A stretch of DNA of 64,000 nucleotides from Prolixibacteraceae bacterium (GCA_019459525.1 JAIBEY010000030.1:1-64000); one strand, 5' to 3'. Positions 9,842 through 19,059 are shown, numbered from the stretch's first letter. The notes: a model not told the origin generated them from the sequence alone. Made by a program: numbers and translations.

Positions 9842-10970
9842 GATTCATCAGGTTGGTAATTACCTCCAGCGCTTTCTGATTGTTGGAATATGTAAGCTGA
9901 AAAAATGACTTTTGCGAAACAAAATCAAAAAGAAGATCGGGATTACCATCTGTTGGTATTACCCAGGTCTGGTCAAGTAAAAGTCGGATTGCCTGCACCG
10001 GATTAAGCTTCTCCCAAACAAAATCTACAGATTTATTGTACTGAATAAAAATGAACTCATGAACAGGATATATCTTGTTAACAAACTGATTTTCAGCAGG
10101 CAAATACCTGACACTTTTTTCTGAAGAAATATAGTTTAATGGCGTCTCATTCAACGTTGGGTAAAGTGATTCCAGAGTTTTCATTGCCCCTTCTTTTACG
10201 GACATAGCAATCGGAAGCGGATAAGCGTGAAACGAATGGTCAATAGGTACAAAATCGTCAGAAATAAGTTGAAATCCTTTAGCCTGAAGCAGTGCTGCCA
10301 TGGTTGTTTTTCCACTTCCGGGAGCTGCCGAAAAAAGTATGGTTTTTTTCCCGTTGGTAATCGCCGAAGCATGAACAGTCATCAGCCAATCTTCGTCAGC
10401 TTTATTGTGCATCACATTGGTAAGCTCCATAAAAATCTTCCCTTTCACCAAATGGCTTTCATCGGGTGCCCATATCCCTTTCACCTCATTATCTATCCGG
10501 AAGACAATTTTCTCCTGAAAGAAAAACAATTCGAACAAAGGAGTAGTCAGGCAATCTTCAAAAACTTCAAGATGTTTAACCAGTAAATGAATATAATCTT
10601 CGAGCAATTGGGTTTCAAAAGAGAACTTTATTGTTTTCCCATCCAAACCATAACAATGAACAGATTGGGGGATAAACGTGTAACTAATCAGGTCGGTTGT
10701 AGGCTTATCCTGTTCATTTTCCTGATTAACAATCCGATTCATTTCGTCTATTTTCTGACGAATATCGGTAACAAAAATCCGGCTTTCGTCCATATCAGTC
10801 CCATAACGGTTAGCAAATTTCACAGCAATTGTTTCGGCTTTATATCTCTTTATGGTTTTACTGAAAACAAACCATGCCGGTTCTTCCAATTGAAAGTACT
10901 GGTTGCTGTTTTTAAACCAGATCAGATAGGTTTGACCTATCTTCCTTTTAATGAATGAAATGAATGACAT
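9831..10970 (-). CDS. HPr-kinase-like P-loop protein
   Basis: A 379-aa protein. The first 80 residues (YFQLEEPAWFVF...) look PqqD-like in pattern. A later HPr kinase/phosphorylase-like domain has TVHASAI near 198-204, a Walker A loop AAPGSGKTT at about 216-223 and a Walker-B-like LISDDF at about 235-240. Such proteins are not the canonical HPr kinase: there is no HPr gene nearby and the second kinase signature is not evident. They recur in RiPP loci, where some phosphorylate peptides. It is first in a two-gene unit, with a 79-aa leader-like peptide divergent upstream. Function is unproven. Confidence 0.78.
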   Translation of the reverse strand: MSFISFIKRKIGQTYLIWFKNSNQYFQLEEPAWFVFSKTIKRYKAETIAVKFANRYGTDMDESRIFVTDIRQKIDEMNRIVNQENEQDKPTTDLISYTFIPQSVHCYGLDGKTIKFSFETQLLEDYIHLLVKHLEVFEDCLTTPLFELFFFQEKIVFRIDNEVKGIWAPDESHLVKGKIFMELTNVMHNKADEDWLMTVHASAITNGKKTILFSAAPGSGKTTMAALLQAKGFQLISDDFVPIDHSFHAYPLPIAMSVKEGAMKTLESLYPTLNETPLNYISSEKSVRYLPAENQFVNKIYPVHEFIFIQYNKSVDFVWEKLNPVQAIRLLLDQTWVIPTDGNPDLLFDFVSQKSFFQLTYSNNQKALEVITNLMNHDE

Positions 10971-11640
10971 TAAAATCAGTTAAGTAAATAGCCAGTTGTA
11001 TAGATTTTTTAAAGATAAAACTATTTCAATAAAATTACTGTTCAATATTCCTTCATTTTTTATCTTCCGGATGAGGCTCATTCAAGTTTATGTAGCGAAA
11101 AATCCAGTTTCAACGACATAAAAACCGGTATAATAGCCGGATAATTTTTTTTTGCTAAAAACTTTCTAATTATTTACTTGTTTTTGTAGAAAATATTCTA
11201 TTTTTACGATTGCGATTTAAGAATTTTCGAACTGTTTTAAGCTGAAATACATAGTTTAGCGTATTCATCCGGCGGTTCGATTCCAATTCTTCCACACGAA
11301 AAATTTAAGATTCAAAAACTAATGTTATCGTACAAAAATGTGGGTAACATTTAGCTTTGCTTTTCCCAAACTTCTAATATCCGATTAAAAATTTACCTGC
11401 GCTACCAACCTAAATGGCTCGGCCAGAATTCTTGTGTTTTCTTATTTCTACAAGTTAGCGTTGCATCAATTTTCAGATTATTATAAGGTGTCCAGCAAAC
11501 AGGCTTAACATCTGCAAAAATAGTATTCAGGAACTCCAACCTGATATTCCACGCGTTATGCCTAAAACTTACCTTATAAAATCAAACAGGAATAGAAATT
11601 CCGTTGAGGTTCAATTAGTATAAACAAAAAATCAAATGAA
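10971..11640. other. Divergent intergenic region of about 670 bp
   Basis: Lies between the divergently transcribed HPr-kinase-like gene and the small peptide gene. It is AT-rich and contains no supported ORF. A TAnnTTTG-type -7 match (TAGCTTTG) occurs at 11352-11359 on the plus strand, but with no good -33 element and 280 bp ahead of the peptide gene, so it is not claimed as a promoter. The length leaves room for regulation of both sides or for a long 5' leader. Confidence 0.4.
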
Positions 11641-11880
11641 ATGAAGAAAGAAATCGAAAATCTTGCAGAGAAAAGCGTTACTGATAGGACTGGCAAGCCT
11701 ATATCACGCAAAGAAGCAATCAAAAAAACAGGATTTGTTGTTGCTTCAGCAGCAACGATGATGCTACTGCTTAGCAGCCCTAAATCACAGGCTTGCTCAC
11801 CAGCTCCAACGCCACCTCCATCGGGTGGAGGATCAGGACATGGCGGCGGCGGTCGCCCTCGTGGCCCCTGGAAAAGGTAA
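11641..11880 (+). CDS. Small leader-like peptide with Pro/Gly-rich C terminus
   Basis: A 79-aa protein. Residues 1-26 are charged and contain GKPISRKEAIKK, a degenerate Tat-like motif with R-K in place of R-R. Residues 31-44 form a hydrophobic stretch (FVVASAATMMLLL) followed by SPKSQA, a possible signal peptidase I site. The remaining 27 residues begin CSPAPTPPP and continue in Gly, Ser, His and Arg with a single Cys. It may be an exported small protein or a RiPP-type precursor handled by the divergent nucleotidyltransferase/HPr-kinase-like pair. Pairing by neighbourhood is inference. A strong hairpin terminator follows its stop. Confidence 0.7.
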   Translation: MKKEIENLAEKSVTDRTGKPISRKEAIKKTGFVVASAATMMLLLSSPKSQACSPAPTPPPSGGGSGHGGGGRPRGPWKR

Positions 11881-11902
11881 CTGAAAGTAATTGCAAAACA
11901 AA

Positions 11903-11940
11903 CAAAGGCCTGAAATCAAAATTTGATTTTCAGGCCTTTG
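11903..11940. terminator. Bidirectional terminator between peptide gene and asnS
   Basis: CAAAGGCCTGAAATCAAA pairs with TTTGATTTTCAGGCCTTTG through an 18-bp stem with one bulged base. A-runs and T-runs on both sides suit both strands. It separates the convergent peptide gene and asnS. Confidence 0.7.
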
Positions 11941-11980
11941 TCTTTAATTTAAATCTTGCAGGTAATGAACGAAGTGTTGC

Positions 11981-13417
11981 TTAAAACTCAGCATTTTTGG
12001 GTGTACGAGGGAAAGCAATAACATCGCGGATGTTACCCATTCCGGTTACAAAAAGCAATAGCCGTTCAAACCCAAGGCCGAAACCGGCATGAGGCACGGT
12101 TCCAAAACGGCGGGTGTCCAGATACCAATCCATTTCGTGTGCGGGAACTCCCATTTCGTTCATACGCGTAACCAGTTTATCCAAGTCTTCTTCGCGCTGC
12201 GAACCTCCAATAATTTCGCCAATTCCCGGGAATAAAACATCCATCGCGGCAACCGTTTTTCCGTCGGCATTTTGTTTCATGTAGAAAGCTTTAATGTCTT
12301 TCGGATAATTGATCAGGATTACCGGTTTCTTAAAATGTTTTTCAACCAGGTAACGTTCGTGTTCGCTCTGCAAATCGGTCCCCCAATCAACCGGGTACTG
12401 GAATTTATTCTTTTTGTAGTGGTTCGAATTCCGAAGAATTTCGATGGCTTCGGTATAAGGCAAACGAATAAAGTCGTTCTCTAAAACAAAACGAAGTTTT
12501 TCAACCAGCTCCATCGAACGTTCGTCCATCGGTTTGTTTTTCTCTTCTTCCTGAAGGCGTTTGCTCAGGAATTCCAAATCGTCCATACAATTTTCAAGCG
12601 CATATTTAATCAGGCTTTTCAAAAAATCTTCAGCCAAGTCCATGTTGTCCTGAAGTTCATAGAAAGCCATCTCAGGTTCAATCATCCAGAACTCGGCCAG
12701 GTGACGGGCGGTATTCGAATTTTCGGCACGAAAAGTTGGCCCGAACGTGTAAATCTCGCCTAAAGCAGTTGCCCCAAGTTCGCCTTCCAACTGACCGGAA
12801 ACAGTAAGGTTGGTTGGTTTTCCGAAGAAATCCTGAGAATAATCGATGGATCCGTCTTCCAAAAGCGGTGGATTTTTAGCATCAAGTGTGGTAACTCGGA
12901 ACATTTGTCCGGCACCTTCGGCATCCGATCCGGTTACGATTGGTGTGTGCAAATACACAAAACCTTTGCTGTTGAAATAACTGTGTATGGCAAATGCCAT
13001 AGCATGACGAATACGGAAAACCGCGCTGAAAGTGGCTGTGCGGAAGCGTAAATGCGCATTTTCGCGTAAAAATTCGAGGCTGTGTTTTTTCGGCTGAATT
13101 GGGTATTTATCCGGATCTGATTTGCCGTAAATTACAATTTCAGTGGCATTCAGCTCAACAGCCTGACCACTTCCCTGTGAAGCAACCAATTCGCCAGTGA
13201 TACCCAACGCCGCGCTGGTATTAATATCTTTCAACAATTCTTCACCTAATTTTTCAACATCAGCAACAACCTGAAGATTATGAATGGTAGAACCATCATT
13301 CAGCGCAATAAAATTCACGTTTTTGCTTCCTCTTTTTGTTCGTACCCAACCCTTAACAACTACTTGTTGTCCGATTAATTCACCCTTCAGGATTTCTTTG
13401 ATTTTCAGTCGTTTCAT
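11981..13417 (-). CDS. asnS: Asparaginyl-tRNA synthetase
   Basis: A 478-aa class II (subclass IIb) synthetase that charges tRNA-Asn. An N-terminal OB-fold anticodon-binding domain (about 15-110, [16 protein letters not shown]) precedes the catalytic core. Motif 2 is near [21 protein letters not shown] and motif 3 near [15 protein letters not shown]. The core motifs fit AsnRS rather than AspRS, which normally carries a large insertion domain. It lies about 1.2 kb from a tRNA-Asn gene on the opposite strand, with a sugar kinase between them. It is convergent with the small peptide gene. Confidence 0.95.
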   Translation of the reverse strand: MKRLKIKEILKGELIGQQVVVKGWVRTKRGSKNVNFIALNDGSTIHNLQVVADVEKLGEELLKDINTSAALGITGELVASQGSGQAVELNATEIVIYGKSDPDKYPIQPKKHSLEFLRENAHLRFRTATFSAVFRIRHAMAFAIHSYFNSKGFVYLHTPIVTGSDAEGAGQMFRVTTLDAKNPPLLEDGSIDYSQDFFGKPTNLTVSGQLEGELGATALGEIYTFGPTFRAENSNTARHLAEFWMIEPEMAFYELQDNMDLAEDFLKSLIKYALENCMDDLEFLSKRLQEEEKNKPMDERSMELVEKLRFVLENDFIRLPYTEAIEILRNSNHYKKNKFQYPVDWGTDLQSEHERYLVEKHFKKPVILINYPKDIKAFYMKQNADGKTVAAMDVLFPGIGEIIGGSQREEDLDKLVTRMNEMGVPAHEMDWYLDTRRFGTVPHAGFGLGFERLLLFVTGMGNIRDVIAFPRTPKNAEF

Positions 13418-13544
13418 GCTGTATGTTGTTTACTAATTCGAAATTATTCTAACGTGTACAAAAATATGTTTTTCTATACGAAAACAGAGTAGCCCCCCAT
13501 AAAATTGGGGTCAGGTCATATAAAATTAAGATTCTGATTTAAAC

Positions 13545-14558
13545 TCAAACTCTTTTCAGTAATTCAATCTGCGGAAGAAGCTGATTCCAGGTTTCTTCAG
13601 GAATTTTGGCGCCAATTACCTCAACCACGCTTCCGGCAAGCAATGAACCTATTTTTCCGGCCACTTCCAAATCGAGATTTTCTGACAGGGCGTACAAAAA
13701 TCCGGAAGCATAAATGTCGCCGGCACCAGTCGTATCAATACTTTTGGCAGGAATGGCTTCAATCCGGATTACACGGTCACCTTTTTGAATCAAAGAGCCC
13801 TGAGCCCCAAGTTTAACAATTGCGATGTCGCACATTTCAGCAAGTACAGGCAGCGATTCTTCAGGAGTTTTACCTGTAAGCGAAGCCGCTTCCTCTTCGT
13901 TGGCAAAAACGATATCAACATATTCGCGAATTATGCGGTGCAAAAATTCGATATTGGCCTCCACAATATTAAAACTGGCCATATCGATTGACACCAGTAG
14001 CCCATTTTCTTTAGCAACTTTCAACGCGGCTTCAATCAACGCATGATTTTGCACCAGGTAACCTTCAATATGAAGAATTCCGTAATTGACGAAAATGTCA
14101 GGGGTCATTTCTTCGGCGGTTAATTCCATTGCTGCACCCAGATAAGTTCCAAATGTGCGTTCCGAATCAGGACTGATTAACCCGGTTGCATGCCCGGTTC
14201 CGGTTTCAGAATAAAAGAAATGCGTGCTAATTTTATCTTTTTTGAAATCTTCTACATAGAAATTCCCGAATTCGTCCCCTGAAATTTTGCCAATGTAGCC
14301 ACAGCTACCTCCCAATTTGGCAATTCCGTGCACGGTATTGGCTGCTGAACCACCGGTTTGAATGATACGGGTATTAATTTTTGTCTCTTTTTTAATTTCG
14401 GCCGAAAGCACGGCATCAACCAATGTCATGCTGCCTTTGGGTAATCCAAATTTTTGTAATACAGAGTCATCCGTAATGTTGATCAAAACATCGATCAGGG
14501 CATTCCCGATTCCGAGAATGGATTTTTGCCTGTTTGGCGCGCCAGTAAATGAGTTCAT
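13545..14558 (-). CDS. PfkB-family carbohydrate/adenosine kinase
   Basis: A 337-aa ribokinase-fold kinase. The N-terminal substrate-binding region reads LGIGNALIDVL, with the glycine motif TGGSAANTVHGIAKLGG near residue 70. The C-terminal PfkB signature DTTGAGDIYASGF carries the catalytic Asp and anion hole. The overall pattern resembles the adenosine-kinase-like branch common in Bacteroidota, but the substrate cannot be fixed by reading. The frame stays open six codons upstream only to a TTG, so the ATG at 14558 is taken as the start. The next gene upstream is the divergent tRNA-Asn. Confidence 0.88.
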   Translation of the reverse strand: MNSFTGAPNRQKSILGIGNALIDVLINITDDSVLQKFGLPKGSMTLVDAVLSAEIKKETKINTRIIQTGGSAANTVHGIAKLGGSCGYIGKISGDEFGNFYVEDFKKDKISTHFFYSETGTGHATGLISPDSERTFGTYLGAAMELTAEEMTPDIFVNYGILHIEGYLVQNHALIEAALKVAKENGLLVSIDMASFNIVEANIEFLHRIIREYVDIVFANEEEAASLTGKTPEESLPVLAEMCDIAIVKLGAQGSLIQKGDRVIRIEAIPAKSIDTTGAGDIYASGFLYALSENLDLEVAGKIGSLLAGSVVEVIGAKIPEETWNQLLPQIELLKRV

Positions 14559-14604
14559 GAAAAATATTTTTTGCAAAAATATTTTTTCTTTTCGGAAAAG
14601 CTAT

Positions 14605-14612
14605 TATTTTTG
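14605..14612 (+). promoter_or_regulatory. Candidate -7 promoter element for tRNA-Asn
   Basis: TATTTTTG matches the Bacteroidota primary-sigma -7 consensus TAnnTTTG and lies 53 bp before the tRNA-Asn gene. No matching TTTG -33 element is seen at 19-21 bp, so confidence is modest. Confidence 0.35.
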
Positions 14613-14665
14613 CAACGCTTTTAAAGCAAAACGTTCACACAACAAGGCGAAAGCCAAAGAAAAAT

Positions 14666-14742
14666 TCTCTAGTAGCTCAGTTGGTTAGAGCGGCGGACTG
14701 TTAATCCGTAGGTCGTAGGTTCAAGTCCTACCTGGAGAGCCA
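14666..14742 (+). tRNA. tRNA-Asn (GUU)
   Basis: A complete cloverleaf. Acceptor TCTCTAG pairs with CTGGAGA, the D-arm is AGCTCAGTTGGTTAGAGC, the anticodon loop in CGGACTGTTAATCCG gives GUU, and the T-arm is GTAGG-TTCAAGT-CCTAC. The discriminator is G73 and the following CCA appears in the DNA. The T-arm and acceptor 3' strand are the integration site of the downstream island, which leaves the tRNA intact on its left side. Confidence 0.95.
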
Positions 14743-14743
14743 A
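14716..14743 (+). repeat. Left attachment site (attL), 28-bp direct repeat
   Basis: The 28 bp from TAGGTTCAAG to AGAGCCAA are identical at 42587-42614; the flanking bases differ on both sides. The repeat covers the T-loop to the 3' end of tRNA-Asn, so integration regenerates a full tRNA on the left. Confidence 0.9.
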
Positions 14744-14762
14744 TATGATAAGTAAAATTCAC

Positions 14763-14799
14763 AAAAACGCTTGAAATCAATGATTTCAGGCGTTTTTTG
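14763..14799 (+). terminator. Island-borne terminator after tRNA-Asn
   Basis: Hairpin AAACGCTTGAAATCA / TGATTTCAGGCGTTT (one G-U) followed by TTTGCTTTT. It lies inside the island and closely resembles the hairpin at 42621-42655 beyond the right attachment site, sharing the 18-bp core TGAAATCAATGATTTCAG. The island therefore supplies a substitute terminator to the tRNA it interrupts. Confidence 0.8.
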
Positions 14800-14992
14800 C
14801 TTTTACGAACCAGTGAAATTCACGGTTTTCCTCGAAATAAAGGTGTACAATTCGGGACCTATTTTTGAAATTCAGAAATAGGTCCCGAATGACGCTGTAA
14901 CTACTTCATTATTTGCATTCTATTGCATCATTTTGCACTTCAAATTTTCATCGATTTTGAGTAAATTAATGTATTGACTTAATGCAAATAAA

Positions 14993-16249
14993 ATGAATTA
15001 CGAACTCAGTATTTTATTCATCGTGAGAAGGAACAAAAAAGATAGTGCAGGCGAAGCCCCAATTTATCTTAGAATAACGGTGAATGGAAAGCGGGCCGAA
15101 ATCTCGACAAACAAGAAAGTTGAACTTTCGAAATGGGATTCAGGCACACAGCGAGCAAAAGGCCGTTCAGAATCAGCACGGATTTTGAACGACTATCTGG
15201 AGAGTTTACAGAATCGGGTGAACAGAGATTTTAATTCTTTGAGTGAAAAAGGTGAAGAAATTACTGCGTCAGGTTTGAGAGACTCCTTGATTGGCAAGAA
15301 TGTGAAGAAATATTTTTTAGTGCAGGTTTTTGAAATGAACAATGCATTGATTAAGCAGGAGGAAGGTCAAAAATATACGTGTAGCACGATCGATCAATAC
15401 ACCACAACTTTGGTCAGACTTAAATTATTCTTAAATCAGGAATACGCATGTAATGATATTGCTCTTTCAAATTTAGATCTCCTTTTTATAAGACGATTTG
15501 AGATTTATTTGAAGACCAACTATTCAATTGTGCACAATACCGTAATGAAGCATCTCAAACAGCTTAAGAAAGTCATTCATTTTGCGATGCTGATTGGTTA
15601 TATGGAGCGAGATCCATTTTTTCAACATAAAACTTCCAGTAAAGAAGTAAACCGTGGTTATCTTTCCTCTGACGAATTGAGCAAGATTGAGAACCATGTA
15701 TTCAGGATTAAACGGTTGGAGCAAGTTCGTGATGTTTTTATTTTCGTGTGCTATACGGGGTTAGCTTATTCAGATTTAAAATTATTATCCCGTGAAAGTA
15801 TTTCCAAAGGGATTGATGGGAAAAACTGGATTATATACCACCGTGAAAAAACCGGCGTTCGAGCAAGCATTCCGTTGTTATCACAAGCTTTGGCCATCAT
15901 TGAAAAATACGATGAGGATCCTGAATGTCAAACTGAAAACAAATTACTGCCAATTAAAAGTAATCAAAAGCTGAATTCATATTTATCTGAAATAGCAGAA
16001 TTGTGTGAAATAGACAAACATATAACCATGCATTTAGGGCGCCATACTTTTGCAACTACTGTTACTTTAACCAATGGAGTACCGATTGAAACTGTATCAA
16101 AAATGCTTGGCCATACTTCTATTAAAACCACTCAGATATATAGCAAAGTTGTTGATACCAAGATTTCGAAGGATATGGAACAACTTGAAACAACATTAAA
16201 AGGGAAGAATCTGAACATTGAAGATGTAAAGGTCACGAGAATATCATAA
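14993..16249 (+). CDS. Tyrosine recombinase (island integrase)
   Basis: A 418-aa phage-integrase-family recombinase of the Bacteroidota type. An Arm-binding region lies at about 1-100, a SAM-like core-binding domain at about 110-210 and a catalytic domain at about 225-400. Catalytic residues visible are the HxxR box in MHLGRHTF, LGHTSIKTTQIYSKV with the second His, and the nucleophilic Tyr. The usual first Arg position reads Ala (TGLAYSDL), a deviation seen in several Bacteroidota integrases. It lies immediately inside attL and points into the island, so it is the likely integration and excision enzyme. A terminator follows at 16363. Confidence 0.93.
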   Translation: MNYELSILFIVRRNKKDSAGEAPIYLRITVNGKRAEISTNKKVELSKWDSGTQRAKGRSESARILNDYLESLQNRVNRDFNSLSEKGEEITASGLRDSLIGKNVKKYFLVQVFEMNNALIKQEEGQKYTCSTIDQYTTTLVRLKLFLNQEYACNDIALSNLDLLFIRRFEIYLKTNYSIVHNTVMKHLKQLKKVIHFAMLIGYMERDPFFQHKTSSKEVNRGYLSSDELSKIENHVFRIKRLEQVRDVFIFVCYTGLAYSDLKLLSRESISKGIDGKNWIIYHREKTGVRASIPLLSQALAIIEKYDEDPECQTENKLLPIKSNQKLNSYLSEIAELCEIDKHITMHLGRHTFATTVTLTNGVPIETVSKMLGHTSIKTTQIYSKVVDTKISKDMEQLETTLKGKNLNIEDVKVTRIS

Positions 16250-16362
16250 ATGCCTAAGTCGGGCAAAATAATTATCATTTCAGTACCTGAACATACAATT
16301 GGGCTACTTAAATCATTTAAAATCGGAACTAAAGTCTATTTGATCTTTAGTCGTTTTCATTT

Positions 16363-16416
16363 AGCACAAAGACGCAAAACAGGACATCCAATGTCGATGC
16401 GTCTTCGTGCTTTTTT
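16363..16416 (+). terminator. Terminator after the integrase
   Basis: AGCACAAAGACGC pairs with GCGTCTTCGTGCT (13 bp, one mismatch), followed by TTTTTT. The 23-nt loop holds a smaller GACAT/ATGTC stem. Confidence 0.7.
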
Positions 16417-16589
16417 GTCTTAGCCATAATAAGGCAGCTGATTTAATTTTTGCAAAATTCATATCATCATGCCCAACTTTTCTTTTCTCTCGTAATGAAC
16501 TGTGTTAATTAATATTTACACTTATGCAGCTTGATAGTTTCACAAATTTTTGTTATTATGTTGCTATTGTAACAATAAATAATTTATCC

Positions 16590-16802
16590 ATGGATAAAAA
16601 ACAGTTGAGAATAGATGAAAAGCCCATTACATGGCTTAGGAGTAGTGATGTTAGAAAGATGTTAAGCATCTCAGATAGTACTTTACAAACTATGAGAATT
16701 AACAAGACACTTCCAGCGTACAAATTAGGTTCTACTTGGTTTTATCGAGAAGATGAAATCTTCGAATCATTGTTGGCAGGTAGAAATATAATTCAGGCAT
16801 AG
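16590..16802 (+). CDS. Excisionase-type helix-turn-helix protein
   Basis: A 70-aa HTH_17/excisionase-family protein. WLRSSDVRKMLSISDSTLQTMR is the helix-turn-helix, followed by LPAYKLGSTWFYREDEI, the wing typical of such proteins. Comparable proteins next to Bacteroidota integrases act as recombination directionality factors or element regulators. The ATG at 16590 (MDKKQLR) is preferred over an in-frame start 66 bp upstream, whose extension is hydrophobic and unlike the family. Its stop is 1 bp before the next HTH gene, indicating co-transcription. Confidence 0.8.
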   Translation: MDKKQLRIDEKPITWLRSSDVRKMLSISDSTLQTMRINKTLPAYKLGSTWFYREDEIFESLLAGRNIIQA

Positions 16803-16803
16803 T

Positions 16804-17103
16804 ATGAATACAGACCTTGCTTATTTGCAAAAAGAGTTTTTGGATCAGATTCAATTCATAAGAAAGGAACTGACAGACATTAAAAAAAACAGAGATAGCG
16901 ACGAAATGTGGGACAATTCAGATTTAACTAGGAATTGGAAAGTTTCACTACGAACACTAGCTGAATGGAGAGCAGAAGGGAAAATTGGGTACGTGCAGAT
17001 TGGTAATAAGATATGGTATCCAAGGGAAGAAAGAGAATTGTTTATTAAAGCTAACTTAGTTAAAGTTAGGTTGAAAAATGGTGGAGAAGCACAGTCGAAT
17101 TGA
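16804..17103 (+). CDS. Second helix-turn-helix protein, possible RDF partner
   Basis: A 99-aa protein. An N-terminal coiled-coil-prone region (about 5-35) precedes an HTH of the excisionase/MerR-like type at about 40-85 (DLTRNWKVSLRTLAEWRAEGKIGYVQIG, then a wing ending IWYPREE). Pairs of small HTH genes like this one and its upstream neighbour are common beside Bacteroidota element integrases, where they control excision and transfer. Assignment to excision control here is by analogy. Confidence 0.78.
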   Translation: MNTDLAYLQKEFLDQIQFIRKELTDIKKNRDSDEMWDNSDLTRNWKVSLRTLAEWRAEGKIGYVQIGNKIWYPREERELFIKANLVKVRLKNGGEAQSN

Positions 17104-17129
17104 ACCTTCACCCTAATGAAAGTATATTT

Positions 17130-17199
17130 GCACGGGTTACGATATAATCCATCACTGTCAGATTAAGTCGTAATCCGTGCGTTCCCCGTAAATGGGGAA
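17130..17199. other. Two adjacent stable hairpins of unknown role
   Basis: GCACGGGTTACGA (17130-17142) pairs with TCGTAATCCGTGC (17168-17180) over 13 bp with one G-U and a 25-nt loop. Two bases later TTCCCC-GTAAAT-GGGGAA (17182-17199) forms a second hairpin. Neither is followed by a T-run, so a simple terminator is not supported. They lie 27 bp past the second HTH gene and could be a structured RNA, an mRNA 3' end or a protein-binding site. Confidence 0.45.
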
Positions 17200-18499
17200 G
17201 TGTGTCTTTGTCCACCCGAAATCTTTATTTATATAAATCTTGATAGCTATAATATATTTTATTATGCGATTATAAATTGAAATTTAAAAAATTGACCAAA
17301 TTTACAACTGTATAATCATACCATTAAAATACACAACCATTACTATTTCGCATTACCCTAATTTATAATTAACCCTATTTTATCAATGATTCTTTCCTTA
17401 CTTTTTCAGAGAAAAATTATTTTTTAATCCTGAGCCCTCGGAACAATATAATACTTTCCAATATAGGTGTGTTGAAAAATTCAAAAAAGCTTGTGAAAAG
17501 CATAGAATAAAGTATTTCCTGTGTAAAAAATACTTGATTTTGTGAGATTTTTTGGCTCGTAGAAATCATCAATGTCGACTTCGTATTAACGAGTAGTTCT
17601 GTTTTTGTATGGGTATTATTTTGTGGCTAAAAAGGGTCTTATTTGCCTGCCTTGAAGCGCGTACTACATAAATAAATTACTCCCCATATTTTAAGGAAAA
17701 TCTTCTTTATTAGGAGCAATTCTTCTACAGAGCCTAAGCCCGTAAGGAATTTACAATTCTATTTGTAATTATTCTATATTTTATTTCAATTTGCAATTAA
17801 AGAAGTGATTTAAATTGGCGAGTAAATAAGCAAGTAATCATATTTAATTTTTCTCAAATGTCGGCTTCATATTATATATGAGCCCTTAAAATAGAAGAAC
17901 AATTTATATCTTGAAAATCCGGTTGAATATTTGCAGGCAGGAGGTCCAGAGTGTTGCTTTTCCCATTGTCATTTAAATAGTGCTTTTGTACCATTCTATT
18001 TCCTTTGGCTCAACAGTCATTTATTCAAAAAATAGTTAACAACTTTAATGGCAGCCTAACGGCTGCTTTATGAATGAAATTCCAATTCATGACTTTATAA
18101 ATACAGGGCATTTACGGATCAAATCGCGTCAATGATGAGTGCTGCGATTTGAAAATAGCATCTAAAAATTAAGCAACTGGCCAGGTATTTATGCAGTCGC
18201 GTTTCATGGCCATTACGCCGGTAAATATCGATTGTTTGATGCGAAGCTGCATTCGCACCAAAAAGTAGCGAAAATCACCAGAAAATGGACAGAATCGGGT
18301 TGTGGTAGTAGCGGATAGCTCAAGTACTCAAGCAGAAAAAGTTAATAATGATAATGGTTATATTGCATTTCCAACTTTGTATAGAGGCTGGAAAATGCAG
18401 CGAGTACCTGAGAGGTGACTATTCAAGCGTAAAGACGAGAAATAAGTTTATGTTTCCTGGAGGGCACTTTTTAATCTGGTTAAGGATCGTTACTTATTT
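17200..18499. other. AT-rich island segment without supported genes
   Basis: No convincing CDS on either strand. Several inverted repeats are present, for example GGCAGCC-TAAC-GGCTGC near 18052 and CAAATCGC...GCGATTTG near 18120-18152. A short minus-strand open stretch at about 18170-18310 (containing MQLRIKQSIFTGV) could be a gene remnant but is not claimed. The segment looks like decayed cargo. Confidence 0.4.
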
Positions 18500-18682
18500 T
18501 CAAAGAGAAATGATCAAGCTAATATTGTACAGACGCCCGGGGGGATTTTCCCCTTCTGGAAATTTTATCAGAACGGGCATAGTGTCATAACATTCGTACA
18601 ACACAAACAATTTATCCAAAATATTTAACTTCGCAATCACAACAATCTCCATGTTATATTCTTCCTTAAAAAAGTGACACAT
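18500..18682 (-). CDS. Small hypothetical protein, related to the one at 42287
   Basis: A 60-aa ORF, or 50 aa from the internal ATG at 18652. The stretch KLFVLYECYDTMPVLIKF, followed by a GE..PG element, aligns with KLTVLRGYDDTIPALIKF in the 49-aa ORF at 42287-42436 near the other end of the island. Nucleotide similarity extends over roughly 80 bp. Conservation of the amino-acid pattern suggests both are, or were, coding. The function is not recognised. Confidence 0.5.
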   Translation of the reverse strand: MCHFFKEEYNMEIVVIAKLNILDKLFVLYECYDTMPVLIKFPEGENPPGRLYNISLIISL

Positions 18683-18809
18683 TTGGGCGATACACTCTAT
18701 TGTCCTTAGTAGAGCTCAGGTACAAAAAATGCAACTCATTAAGCAACAACATCTTTAAACCATACTTTAACTGCGAGTACAAGCTAAAATCATAAATCGC
18801 GCATTCAAA

Positions 18810-18872
18810 ATGAAAAAGATAAGCTTTTACGACCTTCCGATTGAAGAAAAAAGTATTGAATCAACTGCATAG
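18810..18872 (+). pseudogene. Possible N-terminal remnant of an AbiEii-like gene
   Basis: A 20-codon ORF beginning MKKISFYDLPIEEK and then stopping. It resembles the first residues of the intact AbiEii-like gene at 23279 (MKKINFNDIPNDEKK). It may be the decayed start of a second copy. The match is short, so the call is weak. Confidence 0.3.
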
Positions 18873-18924
18873 TTCGTCATATTAGCACCTAGGCCTAATA
18901 CTAAAAGAATGGGTTTTAATTTGT

Positions 18925-19059
18925 TCAGTAATTTAACCCTATGCCTAGCATAGCCTGATCATTCACCTGATCAATGATTCTAACAATCTTACCTACCATA
19001 ACAACATCATATACTTCCGTAGTGCCATGGTCATTGGTGTTGTGTAGTTCAAAAAACAT
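18925..19059 (-). CDS. Small hypothetical protein (44 aa)
   Basis: A complete short ORF on the minus strand starting MFFELHNTNDHGTTEVYD, continuing VVMVGKIVRIIDQVND and ending with LGIGLNY. The amphipathic, balanced composition is unlike the random frames around it. No family is recognised. It may be a genuine small island gene or the residue of a longer one. Confidence 0.4.
   Translation of the reverse strand: MFFELHNTNDHGTTEVYDVVMVGKIVRIIDQVNDQAMLGIGLNY

Noticed and set aside
11352-11359. TAGCTTTG as promoter of the small peptide gene
   Set aside because: The -7 match lacks a -33 TTTG at the right distance and lies 280 bp from the start codon.
13486-13505. CCCC...GGGG hairpin downstream of the PfkB kinase gene
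   Set aside because: Only a 4-bp core stem and no T-run in either direction; not enough for a terminator call.
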